Shown here one piece after another: positions 1 to 9,081 of a stretch of 49,065 nucleotides of DNA (position 1 is the first letter of the stretch; every line of letters starts with the position of its first letter). The notes under the pieces are model-generated. The model searched no databases. It saw only the letters and a list, made by a program, of their open reading frames with translations, and was not told the DNA's origin. Source of the stretch: Halapricum sp. CBA1109 (GTDB lineage: Archaea; Halobacteriota; Halobacteria; Halobacteriales; Haloarculaceae); contig NZ_WPCA01000004.1 in NCBI RefSeq assembly GCF_009741825.1, forward strand, positions 1-49,065. The letters are read 5' to 3'. Position numbers and translations under genes: made by a program.

Positions 1-915
<915 letters not shown>

Positions 916-970
916 GATCTCCTGATATCAATCAGGGGGCTGGCGGAGACATTTCTATGTGTCCGTCATC

Positions 971-1008
971 CAGTGACAGCGCTCTGAATCGCTCAGAGAA
1001 CGTCACTG
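971..1008 (-). other. Hairpin in the 16S 5' external leader
   Basis: A two-step inverted repeat lies 56 bases upstream of mature 16S: outer arms CAGTGAC (971-977) and GTCACTG (1002-1008), inner arms CTCTGA (982-987) and TCAGAG (993-998). It lies in the transcribed leader between the promoter and 16S. Such stems are usual in archaeal pre-rRNA leaders, but the main processing stem, which pairs with sequence 3' of 16S, cannot be tested here. Confidence 0.6.
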
Positions 1009-1216
1009 AACTGTCGAGGCTACCATCAGATCCCATCTGTACGGCGGACCGCAGGGGTGGAATCCTCATATCTCGCAATCGCCGCGTCCTACCGCGGCGA
1101 ACCGGAACTCGCTGTCCCGGCCACGTTTCGTCATCGACGGGCGAGGCCCGCCGAGAGTGGATGTGACGTAGCGGCCGAAGGCCGCCATCCGCCACCTGTC
1201 GTGTGCATTCCATCGG

Positions 1217-1370
1217 AAGGGGGTGATATGTAAAAACCCGTCGAAGCGAAGGCGGTATGCGACGCGAAACCACGACACGGAAACCGCCGAAAATCGGGCT
1301 ATCCGCTGGGTCGATAGTGAACGATACCGCCGAATCGGGCGGTCGAATCGGGATTTCGGCCCGCTGTTGT
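1217..1370 (-). promoter_or_regulatory. rRNA operon promoter region with tandem promoter-like units
   Basis: On the minus strand, CTTCGACGGGTTTTTACATA (1250 down to about 1231) resembles the haloarchaeal rrn promoter: a TTCGAC upstream element directly followed by a T-rich TATA-like box. Three weaker units repeat the upstream element further 5': TTTTCGGCGGTTTCC, TTCGGCGGTATCG and TTCGACCGCC. Multiple tandem promoters are established for haloarchaeal rRNA operons. The whole 916-1386 gap is this leader and promoter region; I see no gene in it. Confidence 0.65.
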
Positions 1371-1386
1371 CGACCATCCAACCGGT

Positions 1387-2709
1387 TCAGTCGCTGTCGT
1401 CGTCACGGCGCGGGCTGTCACCGAGCGTACGCAGGTCCTCCGAGAGGTCCGCGCCCGAGCTCTCGCCCGGGAGGATGTCGCCGAGCGCGGCCCCGAAGGA
1501 CGCGACAGTCCAGACGACGCTAATGCGCGCCAGCGCGACGACGGGGTCCTGCCAGCCGTCGACGCGCCCCCACATCGTCATCAGCGCAGCGGCCGTCAGG
1601 AAAGAAACGAGCGCGATACCGACCATCCGCCGGGGGACGATGCCCAGTATCGGCCGATAGACCTGTACCTCCTGTGGGCCCGCCCAGTAGACCAGCGCGA
1701 GAATCATCAGGAGGACGAACGCGGCGTTGACGATGAAGTACACCGGGAAGACGCCGAGGCGAAACGAGAGGAAGAAGGTCGCTATCTCGAAGACGCCGTC
1801 CTCGACGAGGAAGGGGATGGCGAAGAAGATGCTGCCGACGAACGACTCCGCCACGTCGCGGGTGGTGTACTTCTGGATACGGCCGCCCAGCAGGTCGTCG
1901 AACGGCGCCGCCGTGGCTTCGGTCCTGATCCGGTCGACTTCCCGCCGGTCCGCGGACCCCGAGACGGCCGATTCGAGGTCGTCGAACTCCCGGTGGAGGG
2001 CGTCGAGCAACTCGGCGTCAGTCAGTTCCCGGACGGCATCGGGCCGAGCGTCGGACGTGGGGGCGTCGGACTCGGACAGGTCGGTCCCCGAGAGCTGTTC
2101 CGGTACTAGGAGCGTCGGCGGGGGGTTGTTCTCCGAGAGGATATCACCGAGGGCCGCCCCCAGCGAGCCGACAGTCCAGATGACGTTGATGCGCGCCAGC
2201 GCTTCGACCGGCGAAGTCCACCCGTCGACGCGGCCCCAGACGGTCATCAACACCGCCGCGACGACGAAGGAGACGACGAGCGTCATCATCACACGCGCGG
2301 GAACGACGCCGAGGAGGTTCGTCAGTTCGTCCCTGTCGCGGCCGGTCCACTCGACCAGCGCATAAGTCATCAGGAAGACGAAGCAGGTGTTCGCGAGGAG
2401 GAACACCGGGACGCCCGCGGGCGTGAACTCCAAGAGGTACTGCCCGATGTCGAAGATGCCGTCCTCGACGAGCAGCGGCGACGCGAAGATGACGCTGCCG
2501 ACGAACGCCTCTGCGACGTCCCGGACGTCGAGGCGACGGACACCGGAGTCGATCAGGCCGCGGTCGGCGGCCTCAACGAGGAGGTGTTTCACGTCCCGCG
2601 CCTCTCGCCGAGCGGTCTCGTCGTCGCCGGTCACCTCGACCAGGTCGGCGAAGAGCTCCTCGACCGTCGCGGGGTCGTCCTCCGGCGGCGTCCGGGGTTC
2701 GTCGTTCAT
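1387..2709 (-). CDS. DUF2391-type integral membrane protein with internal duplication
   Basis: A 440-residue protein made of two homologous membrane modules. Each starts with RDVAE(A/S)FVGS and ends with a WGRVDGW...ALARI..(I/V)WTV.(S/F)GAALGDIL block, separated by an acidic linker of roughly 85 residues. Each module has about four hydrophobic segments, and the repeated LVEDG(I/V)F and GIVPRR/GVVPAR stretches show they arose by duplication. The family (DUF2391, from memory) has no known function and its members usually carry one module. I chose the ATG at 2709 because the longer upstream extension is low-complexity arginine-rich sequence overlapping ureF. The gene ends 470 bases upstream of 16S on the same strand and lies downstream of the urease operon, 47 bases after ureF, so it may be co-transcribed. 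No role can be assigned. Confidence 0.8.
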   Translation of the reverse strand: MNDEPRTPPEDDPATVEELFADLVEVTGDDETARREARDVKHLLVEAADRGLIDSGVRRLDVRDVAEAFVGSVIFASPLLVEDGIFDIGQYLLEFTPAGVPVFLLANTCFVFLMTYALVEWTGRDRDELTNLLGVVPARVMMTLVVSFVVAAVLMTVWGRVDGWTSPVEALARINVIWTVGSLGAALGDILSENNPPPTLLVPEQLSGTDLSESDAPTSDARPDAVRELTDAELLDALHREFDDLESAVSGSADRREVDRIRTEATAAPFDDLLGGRIQKYTTRDVAESFVGSIFFAIPFLVEDGVFEIATFFLSFRLGVFPVYFIVNAAFVLLMILALVYWAGPQEVQVYRPILGIVPRRMVGIALVSFLTAAALMTMWGRVDGWQDPVVALARISVVWTVASFGAALGDILPGESSGADLSEDLRTLGDSPRRDDDSD

Positions 2710-2756
2710 CGTCGAGAGGGAAGTTCCGCCAGCGGCGACAAAAATGTGCCCACCGG

Positions 2757-3446
2757 CTAGCTCACGAAGAGCCGTCGGTCGGCGGTTTCGTGGTCGGCCG
2801 CGAGCACGTCGACCAGGGGCGCGAACGGCGTCATCGCCGCGAGCGACCGGTCGGCGCTCTCGTCGACGGCCGCGGTCATCGCTGCCTGTGAGTCCCGGAG
2901 GATCCGCTGGGCGTCGGTGTGACCGAGCGAGAGCAACCGTTGGGCCGCCCCGACAAGCGTCGTAGCGAACTCCTGACAGGCGATCAGACACGCCCGGCGC
3001 TCGGCGACGCCGGCGCGGGCCGCCACGACGCCGAGGACGACCGGATGGGAAGCGACGGCGTCGCCGGCCTCGACCGCGTCGGCGTACGATTCGAGGAACG
3101 AGTCCTCACGAAGCTCCCGGTGGAGATCGAGCAGTCGACCGCCGGTCCGGGTCGCGCTCTCGCGGAACTCCGCCGGGAGCGTCGCCGCCTCGAACCGGGC
3201 GTCGGCGGCCACGACAGCGTCGATATCCCCGTCCCGGGCACCCCGATGTGCGGCCCGGAGCGCGACCAAGTCACACGGCCCCAGTTGCCGGCGGAGGTAC
3301 GTCTCGATCAGCGCTCTGAGGTCCGCGGCGTCGGTGACGCGGTCGGTCGCGACGAACTGTTCGAGCCCGTAGGAGACGCTGTCGGTCCCGACCGGCAGCG
3401 CCGAGTCCGACAGCCTGAGCGCTTCCAGATCCGCGGCGTCCGTCAC
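2757..3446 (-). CDS. ureF: Urease accessory protein UreF
   Basis: A 229-residue all-helical protein with the family signature LRLSDSALPVGTDSVSYGLE at residues 10-29 (bacterial UreF: SDSALPVGxFxxSxGLE). UreF is the GTPase-gating protein of the UreD-F-G complex that delivers nickel to the urease active site. The GTG start overlaps the stop of ureE (GTGA, 3443-3446), as expected for translational coupling. It is the last gene of the ureBCAGDEF operon. No frame problem is seen, unlike most genes upstream in this operon. Confidence 0.93.
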   Translation of the reverse strand: MTDAADLEALRLSDSALPVGTDSVSYGLEQFVATDRVTDAADLRALIETYLRRQLGPCDLVALRAAHRGARDGDIDAVVAADARFEAATLPAEFRESATRTGGRLLDLHRELREDSFLESYADAVEAGDAVASHPVVLGVVAARAGVAERRACLIACQEFATTLVGAAQRLLSLGHTDAQRILRDSQAAMTAAVDESADRSLAAMTPFAPLVDVLAADHETADRRLFVS

Positions 3447-4072
3447 TGCTTCTCACCGCCCGAGTCGAGCGACCGCACGCCGTGAGAGTGGTCGTGTCCG
3501 TGGTCGTCGTGGGCGTGGCTGTGACCGTCCGCACCGTGAGCGTCGTCGTGACTGCTGGCGTTGCCGTGACCGTCCGCGTCACCGTGCCCGCCGACCTGTC
3601 CGTCGTCGAACAGCGCCGGCGACACCGCGTCGTACCCCACGGTCGCGCCCTCCGGACAGTGGGGAGTGACTTCCCGTTCCACCCGTTCGGGGTCGTCGGT
3701 GACCGGGAAGTACGCCGTCGTCCCCTTGAGTGCGAGGTCCCAGTGGCGGTTACCGACGGCGTGCCCGAGTTCGAGAGCGGTCGCGGCGACTGTCGAGGGC
3801 GACCCCGAGACGCCACTCAGGTCGACAGCGAGGACGTCGACGGGTTCGAGGCTGACGACGACCGGGCGGCCGTCGGCGTCCAGGACGTCGCCGTCCCGGA
3901 GCTTTCGGCCCACCACGATGCCGACGTCGGTGCCGTCGTCGGCAGTCGTCCGGACCCGCGAGCGCCGGCGGTCGGTGTCGTCGACGGTGACCGTCAGCGC
4001 GTCCGCCGTGTCGACCCGTGCGGCCAGTTCGTCGTCAGCCAGCGTCCCGAGGAACTCGTGTGCGACCAACAT
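3443..4072 (-). CDS. ureE: Urease nickel metallochaperone UreE
   Basis: A 209-residue protein. The N-terminal half is the UreE peptide-binding-like domain and the middle carries the metal-binding region (ELGHAVGNRHWDLALKG, with the conserved GNRH). The C-terminal 40 residues are an extreme His/Asp-rich tail with over ten histidines, a nickel store typical of many UreE proteins. The start ATG overlaps the ureD stop (TGATG, 4070-4074). As sequenced, the ureD frame reads straight into this gene, which would suggest a UreD-UreE fusion. The TGATG junction and the recoverable UreD C-terminus in another frame show that is an artefact of a frameshift in ureD. Confidence 0.93.
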   Translation of the reverse strand: MLVAHEFLGTLADDELAARVDTADALTVTVDDTDRRRSRVRTTADDGTDVGIVVGRKLRDGDVLDADGRPVVVSLEPVDVLAVDLSGVSGSPSTVAATALELGHAVGNRHWDLALKGTTAYFPVTDDPERVEREVTPHCPEGATVGYDAVSPALFDDGQVGGHGDADGHGNASSHDDAHGADGHSHAHDDHGHDHSHGVRSLDSGGEKQ

Positions 4073-5083
4073 CACTGCCTCCTGTCGGCGGGCGCGCCGA
4101 CGCCCAGCAGTTCGGTTCTGGCACTGTCCCACGCGTCGTGCAGCGTCCCCGTCACCGGGTCGGCCCCGGTGACCGAGGGCGCGGACGACCGCACCCGCGT
4201 CGTTCGGGAGCGCCGTCACGCCCGCTCGCACGGCAGTCTCCGCCGCGGCGTCGGGGCCACGGTCGGCGGCGACGACGGAGTCACGGACTGCCTCGACCAG
4301 CGTGGTCGTCTCGTCGCCCGGCGCGAGGACGTACAGCGTCCCGAGGACGGCGAACTCGCCCATCACGCCCGGGGCCGTCGGGTCGGACTCGCCGGGAGCC
4401 AGATGGGTCGCGTCGGCCACGAGGAGGTCGCCGTCGGCGCGGGCCTCGAAGGCGGCCGCGTAGCGGTCAAAGTCGAAGCGCTCACCGCGGGCGAGGCGGC
4501 CCGGAACGACCACCGACCCGACGACGGCGGTGGCGTCAGGCGCGAGGCCGACGGTGACGTCCTCGCCGAAGCGGGCGTCGGCGTGGAGTATCGTCGGCGC
4601 CGGGACGTAGTCGAGGTGGCCGCCCGCGCCGACCGACAGCGAGACGTCCGCGGCGGCGTAGTTGCGCTCCATCGAGAGGACCTTCGTGGCGCTGGCAGTG
4701 GTGACCGAGGCCAGCGCGTCCGGCCCGACCGAGACGGCGATGTCGTGACGGTCGCCCTGGACGACGCCGCCGCTCGGCGACTGGACGTACACCGACTCGG
4801 CCCGCGGGGCGGGGTCGTGGCCCAGCGTCCCGCTGACGTGGAAGGGAGTCCGGGCGAGGTCACGGGTCAGGTGCGTGTCGCCCTCGGCGTCGACGGCGAA
4901 GGTCAGGTCCAGACGGCCGTCTTTCCCGGGCGATCCGACGGCCGCCGCGGGGAGGGATTCGGCGGCGTACGGTTCGAACGCCGGGTGCGGGAGGGCGTCG
5001 GTGTTCGTCACGCCGGCGTCGGCGTCGGTAGATGGAGCCGCGGAGCGTTCCTCCTCGGAGGGGTCGGGCGAGTCCGTCGCCAT
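4072..5083 (-). CDS. ureD: Urease accessory protein UreD (frameshift as sequenced)
   Basis: About 336 residues. UreD (UreH) is the scaffold that binds apo-urease and channels nickel from UreG. The conserved block YVQSPSGGVVQGDRHDI and the stretch ATKVLSMERNYA identify it. Near 4164-4167 a run of four C (plus strand) breaks the frame; removing one base restores the family C-terminus GTLHDAWDSARTELLGVGAP, ending at a TGA that overlaps the ureE start. The ATG at 5081-5083 directly abuts the ureG stop codon. The long N-terminal acidic extension (residues 1-35) is unusual for the bacterial family but fits haloarchaeal proteins. Confidence 0.88.
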
Positions 5084-5706
5084 CTACGCGAACAGCACTC
5101 CCTCGCGGACGTGGTCGAGGACGGCCGCGACACCCTCGCCGTCCTTGCAGTTGGTGAACTCCCACGGGCCGTCCCGGACCGCGTCGGCGTCCGCTTCGAG
5201 GACATCGAGGTCGACATCGACGTGGGGCGCGAGGTCCGTCTTGTTGATCACGAGGAGGTCACAGTCGACGACCCCGGGGCCGCGCTTTCGTGGGATGTCC
5301 TCGCCCTCGGCGACGCTGATGACGTACAGCGAGTAGTCCGCGAGTTCGGGGTTGAACGTCGCCGCGAGATTGTCCCCGCCGCTCTCGACGACGACGAGGT
5401 CCAGATCCGGCTCCGCCTCGAGGAACGAATCGATCTGTGTGAGGTTCATCGACGGGTCCTCCCGGATACCGGTGTGGGGACAGGCCCCCGTCTCGACACC
5501 GGCGACGAGGTGTTCGGGGACGACGCCGGAAAAGCGTCCCGGAGTGCGTCGGCGTCCTCCTGTGTCAGGATGTCGTTTGCGATGACGCCGACGTCGAGGC
5601 CCGCCTCGCGGAGTCGGGGGACGAGGCGGGTCACCAGCGCCGTCTTCCCGGACCCCACCGGCCCGCCGATGCCGACGGTCGCCACGTCACGGTGGGTCAG
5701 GCGCAT
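5084..5706 (-). CDS. ureG: Urease accessory GTPase UreG (frameshift as sequenced)
   Basis: About 207 residues. UreG is the SIMIBI-class GTPase that loads nickel for urease. Visible motifs are the P-loop [14 protein letters not shown] (residues 12-25), the nickel-binding [15 protein letters not shown] with its Cys-Pro-His, [17 protein letters not shown], and the guanine-specificity motif NKTDLAPHV. The N- and C-terminal parts lie in different frames; one missing base near 5527 (TTCCGG for TTCCGGG) restores a continuous protein. The ATG overlaps the ureA stop (TGATG, 5704-5708), and the stop abuts ureD. Confidence 0.92.
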
Positions 5707-6053
5707 CAGTCGGCCTCCTCGCCCGCCGTGTCGGCGGTCGTCCCGGCCGACCGGATCGGATCGTGGACGGTGACGAGTTTCGTCCCGTCGGGAAAGACCG
5801 GTTCGACCTGTATCATATCGACCATCGAGGGGGACGCCGGGCATCACGCTCCGTCGGGTCGAGCAAGCTGGGAGGCCTCGGCGCGTATCTCGGCGACGTC
5901 CCAGCCGTCCCGGGCGCGTTCGACGCACCAGTCGGAGATGTACGCGACCGCCTCGGGGTGGTTCAGCCTGACGCCGCGATCCTTGCGCCGTCGGGCGAGC
6001 TCCGCAGCCATGAAGACCGTCAGCCGCTCCTGCTCTTTGGGTGTGAGTTTCAT
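5706..6053 (-). CDS. ureA: Urease gamma subunit UreA (two compensating indels as sequenced)
   Basis: About 115 residues once corrected. The start [20 protein letters not shown] and [12 protein letters not shown] are diagnostic of the urease gamma subunit, as is [20 protein letters not shown] near the C-terminus. As read, a stop falls after residue 69. A missing base near 5848 and an extra C in the run at 5829-5833 compensate each other, so the frame before and after is the same and only about six residues between are garbled. The protein is slightly longer than the roughly 100-residue bacterial gamma subunit because of an acidic C-terminal tail. Two bases separate it from ureC. Confidence 0.9.
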
Positions 6054-6055
6054 CG

Positions 6056-7761
6056 TTAGAGCATGTACCGCTGGGCGAGGGGGACCTCCTCGCTCGGTTC
6101 GCAAGCGATTACCTCGCCGTCGACTTCGACCTCGAACGTCTCGGGGTCGATGTCGATGTCGTCGGGGCAGTAGTCGTTGTAGTGCATATCGTCCTTGCCG
6201 GGGGACCGGGTCCCGGAAACGGGGACGACGGGCGTATCGAGGCCGTACTCCTCGTCGATGCCGGCGTCGACGGCCGCCTGACTGACGAACGATAGCGAGA
6301 GGCCGTGTTTGGCCTTGCCGGCGGCGCCCGCCCGCGGTCGCTGGAGGATGGGTTCGCAGGTCATCAGCGAGCCGTTGGCCTCGCCCATCTCCGAGTGGAC
6401 CGGGAACCCGCCCTTGAACGTCATCGCGGGCTTGATGCCGAAGAACGCGGGGTCCCACAGCACCACGTCGGCGAGTTTGCCGGGTTCGAGCGTCCCGACC
6501 CACTCGTCGATGCCGGCCGAGATGGCCGGGTTGATGGTGTACTTCGAGAGGTAGCGTTTGACCCGGAAGTTGTCGGCGCCGGTGCCCTCGTCCTCGGGGA
6601 GGGGACCGCGCTGGGACTTCATCTTCGAGGCGGTCTGCCACGTGCGACTGACGACTTCCGCCATCCGGCCCATCGCCATCGAGTCCGAGGTCATCATCGA
6701 GATGGCCCCCTCGTCGTGGAGGACGTCCTCGGCGCCGATGGTCTCAGCCCGGACGCGGGACTCGGCGAAGCCACGTCCTCGGGCACGTCGGGGTTGAGGT
6801 GGTGACAGACCATCACCATATCGAGGTGTTCGTCGAAGGTGTTGACGGTGTAAGGCATCGAGGGGTTCGTCGAGGAGGGGAGCATGTTCGGGACGCCGAC
6901 CATCTCCATGATGTCCGGGGCGTGGCCCCCGCCGGCGCCCTCGATGTGGAACAGGTGCATCGTCCGACCGTCGACGGCCGCGAAGGTGTTCTCGACGAAT
7001 CCGGCTTCGTTGAGGGTGTCCGTGTGCATACACACCTGGACGTCCTCCTCCTCGGCCACGTCGAGGCAGTTGTCGATGGCGGCGGGCATCGACCCCCAGT
7101 CCTCGTGGAGTTTCAGCCCGCAGGCTCCGGCTTCGACCTGTTCGTAGAGGGGTTCGGGTTTCGAGGCGTTGCCCTTGCCGTAGAAGCCGACGTTGACCGG
7201 CCACTCCTCGGCGGCCTGCAGGAAGCGCTTGATGTTCTCGGGGCCGGTGGTGGTCGTCGTCGCGCCGCCGCCGTAGCCGCCGCCGAGCATCGTCGTGATA
7301 CCCGACGCCAGCGCGTGTTCGTGCAACTGTGCGGAGTTGAAGTGGATGTGGATGTCCAGACCGCCGGCGGTCGCTATCTTCCCCTCGGCGGGGTAGACGT
7401 CCGTCGAGGGGCCGACGACCATATCGACGCCGTCCATCGTGTCGGGGTTGCCGGCCTTGCCGATGCCGGCGATAACGCCGTCGCGGATACCGATGTCCGC
7501 CGCGACGACGCCGAGGACGGGGTCGAGGACGGTCGCGTTCGTGAGCACCCAGTCAAGCGCCCCGGACTCCTGTGTGGTCCCCGGGGACATCCCGAGGCCG
7601 TCCCGGAGGGTCTTCCCGCCGCCGAAGACCGCCTCGTCGCCGGGCGTGCGGCGGTCTTCCTCGACCTCGACGACCAGTTCGGTGTCGCCCAGTCGGACCG
7701 TGTCGCCCACGGTCGGGCCGTACAGTTCGGCGTAGGTCTCGCGGTCTATGTCCCGGGTCAC
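6056..7761 (-). CDS. ureC: Urease alpha subunit UreC (frameshift as sequenced)
   Basis: About 568 residues; the catalytic subunit, hydrolysing urea to ammonia and carbamate at a di-nickel site. Ligands are all visible: HIH at 138/140, carbamylated Lys217 in GLKLHEDWG, His246 (CMHTDT), His272 ([11 protein letters not shown]), Cys319-His320 of the active-site flap ([13 protein letters not shown]), and the Asp of [11 protein letters not shown]. Most counts match the Klebsiella numbering exactly. A missing base near 6770, right after the flap sequence, splits the gene into two frames. Translation starts at a GTG overlapping the ureB stop (GTGA, 7758-7761). If the shift were real the flap helix and second half would be lost. 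Confidence 0.95.
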
Positions 7762-8185
7762 TCCTCTTCCCCCTCCTCGTCCGTCTCGGGGTCGGGGACG
7801 CCGGCCTGTGCGGGAATGCCGCCGAAGCCTTGCGAGTGGGCGCGTTCGACCGCCGCCTCGGCGTCGCCGTCGACGCTCCCGTCGACGAGGCCGTTCATCC
7901 CGTGGGCGACCCGCTTGCCGCCGATAGCGACGAGGTCGACGGCCCGTTCGTCGCCCGGTTCGAACCGGACGGCCGTGCCGGCCGGGATGTTCAGTCGCAT
8001 CCCGAACGCCGCCGCGCGGTCGAACTCCAGGGCGGCGTTTGCCTCGAAGAAGTGAAAGTGCGACCCGACCTGCACCGGGCGTCGCCGGTGTTGGCGACGG
8101 TCACCTCGGCCGTCTCCCGGCCCTCGTTGATCGTGATGACGCCGTCTTCGGGTGTGATCTCTCCGGGGACTATCCCGTCGCTCAT
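7758..8185 (-). CDS. ureB: Urease beta subunit UreB (frameshift as sequenced)
   Basis: About 142 residues, first gene of the operon. The family signature is clear: PGEI near the start, then [45 protein letters not shown] and ACGGKR-type [19 protein letters not shown] missing base near 8078 separates [15 protein letters not shown]...NTGDA from the rest. I chose ATG 8185 because it is the last start before conserved sequence and is preceded by GGGTGGGTGG. The C-terminal 25 residues are an acidic haloarchaeal extension. Confidence 0.9.
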
Positions 8186-8331
8186 CGCCACCCACCCTTT
8201 TTCGACGTACAATAGGGTATCGGTGGAATACCGTCGTGTTCGTACATCCTGTTGGACCGTTTCCGGGTGTCCGGTGTAAAAGAACGGTGTTAGATCAATA
8301 TTTGCCCGGCTCGGTTGCGGAGAGCGAAACC
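8186..8331. promoter_or_regulatory. Divergent promoter region between urease operon and JAMM gene
   Basis: This 146-base gap separates two divergently transcribed units. On the plus strand CAATATTT (about 8297-8304) is a TATA-like box some 25-30 bases before the GTG at 8332. On the minus strand the ureB side has no box as clear; CCTATTGTACG around 8205-8215 is the best candidate. Confidence 0.35.
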
Positions 8332-8816
8332 GTGGTAAGTCCCGGCGACGAATACGGATATCACGTGGTTTCGTTCCTCCCGGTCCGGCGGGTGGTGATC
8401 CCGCGGCGGATCACCGACGCGTCGCGACCCACGTCGAGTCCGAACACCCTCACGAGGCCGGCGGCTTCCTCGCGTGTGAGCGCCGCGGCGGGCACCTCCA
8501 CGCGACCGACCACGTCCCGCTATCGAACGACGCCGACCGGCCGCGACGGCGGTTCGTCACGACCGTCGACGAACGGGTCCCGCCCGAACCGCGGATCTGT
8601 TATCACTCCCATACCTCGCCCGCGACAGTGTCCGGGATGACCAAGATAGACCGACAGAAGATTCCCGAGCGGTACGCTCTCGTCGTGTTTGCCCCCCACG
8701 GGGAGCCCTACAGCTATCGGGTGTTCCAGCGCACGCTCCTCCGCTGGCGGGAACTCCCCGTCGGGAGGCGCTCGACCGAGAGCGACCGCTGGATCCCGCT
8801 CCCGCGTCTCTCCTAA
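8332..8816 (+). CDS. JAMM/MPN-domain metalloprotease-like protein (frameshift as sequenced)
   Basis: About 161 residues, easily missed because a missing base near 8420 hides it in two frames. The joined protein reads RRVVIPRRITDA then VATHVESEHPHEAGGFLACE, the JAMM N-terminal strand with its catalytic Glu, and continues to YHSHTSPATVSGMTKID, a His-x-His followed by Thr-x-x-Asp. The last element is two residues further than in the canonical JAMM motif (HxH-x7-S-x2-D), so activity is uncertain. JAMM proteins remove ubiquitin-like SAMP tags in haloarchaea, but this one is short and divergent. The start is uncertain: GTG 8332 fits a leaderless transcript from the TATA at about 8300; GTG 8365 is possible. 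Confidence 0.6.
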
Positions 8817-8942
8817 AATTCCTAGTATAGTTGTACCTACGACAGGACGGACAGGAGTTATACGAGTGTCCACCTATTACTGATAGGTAGGCGTATTCGT
8901 TGTATCTATCCGGCACACGGTATACAATCATATGAGAATGCC

Positions 8943-8965
8943 TTTTAGGGAGAACTGTTCCCTAA
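8943..8965 (+). promoter_or_regulatory. TATA-like box within an inverted repeat ahead of the symporter unit
   Basis: TTTTAG at 8943-8948 lies about 32 bases before the ATG at 8980, right for a leaderless transcript. It overlaps the left arm of an inverted repeat, TTAGGGA (8945-8951) and TCCCTAA (8959-8965). A protein binding here would cover the promoter. The rest of 8817-8979 is AT-richer non-coding DNA. Confidence 0.4.
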
Positions 8966-8979
8966 CTTCTGTAGCCAAA

Positions 8980-9081
8980 ATGAGCCTGAACGTGTGCTGT
9001 TCAGCGGACCGGACTGCAGATTCGAAATCAGTATCGGGGGTAAGTAGACAGATGGTCACCGATGGGGGAGCGTCGAAATGA
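8980..9081 (+). CDS. 33-residue upstream ORF coupled to the symporter
   Basis: Begins MSLNVCCSADRTADSKS and ends at TGA 9079-9081, overlapping the symporter ATG (ATGA, 9078-9081). Its ATG is at the expected leaderless start relative to the TTTTAG box at 8943. The peptide has no recognisable family or membrane segment, and has two adjacent cysteines. The stop-start overlap suggests a leader peptide that sets translation of the transporter, but a chance ORF is possible. Confidence 0.35.
   Translation: MSLNVCCSADRTADSKSVSGVSRQMVTDGGASK

Noticed and set aside
3443-5083. A UreD-UreE fusion protein
   Set aside because: The continuous frame is caused by one extra base in ureD. The correct UreD C-terminus and a TGATG stop-start overlap are visible in another frame.
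3482-5773. A 763-codon open frame on the plus strand across the urease accessory genes
   Set aside because: It is the mirror of real minus-strand genes with recognisable motifs; long antisense frames are common at this GC content.
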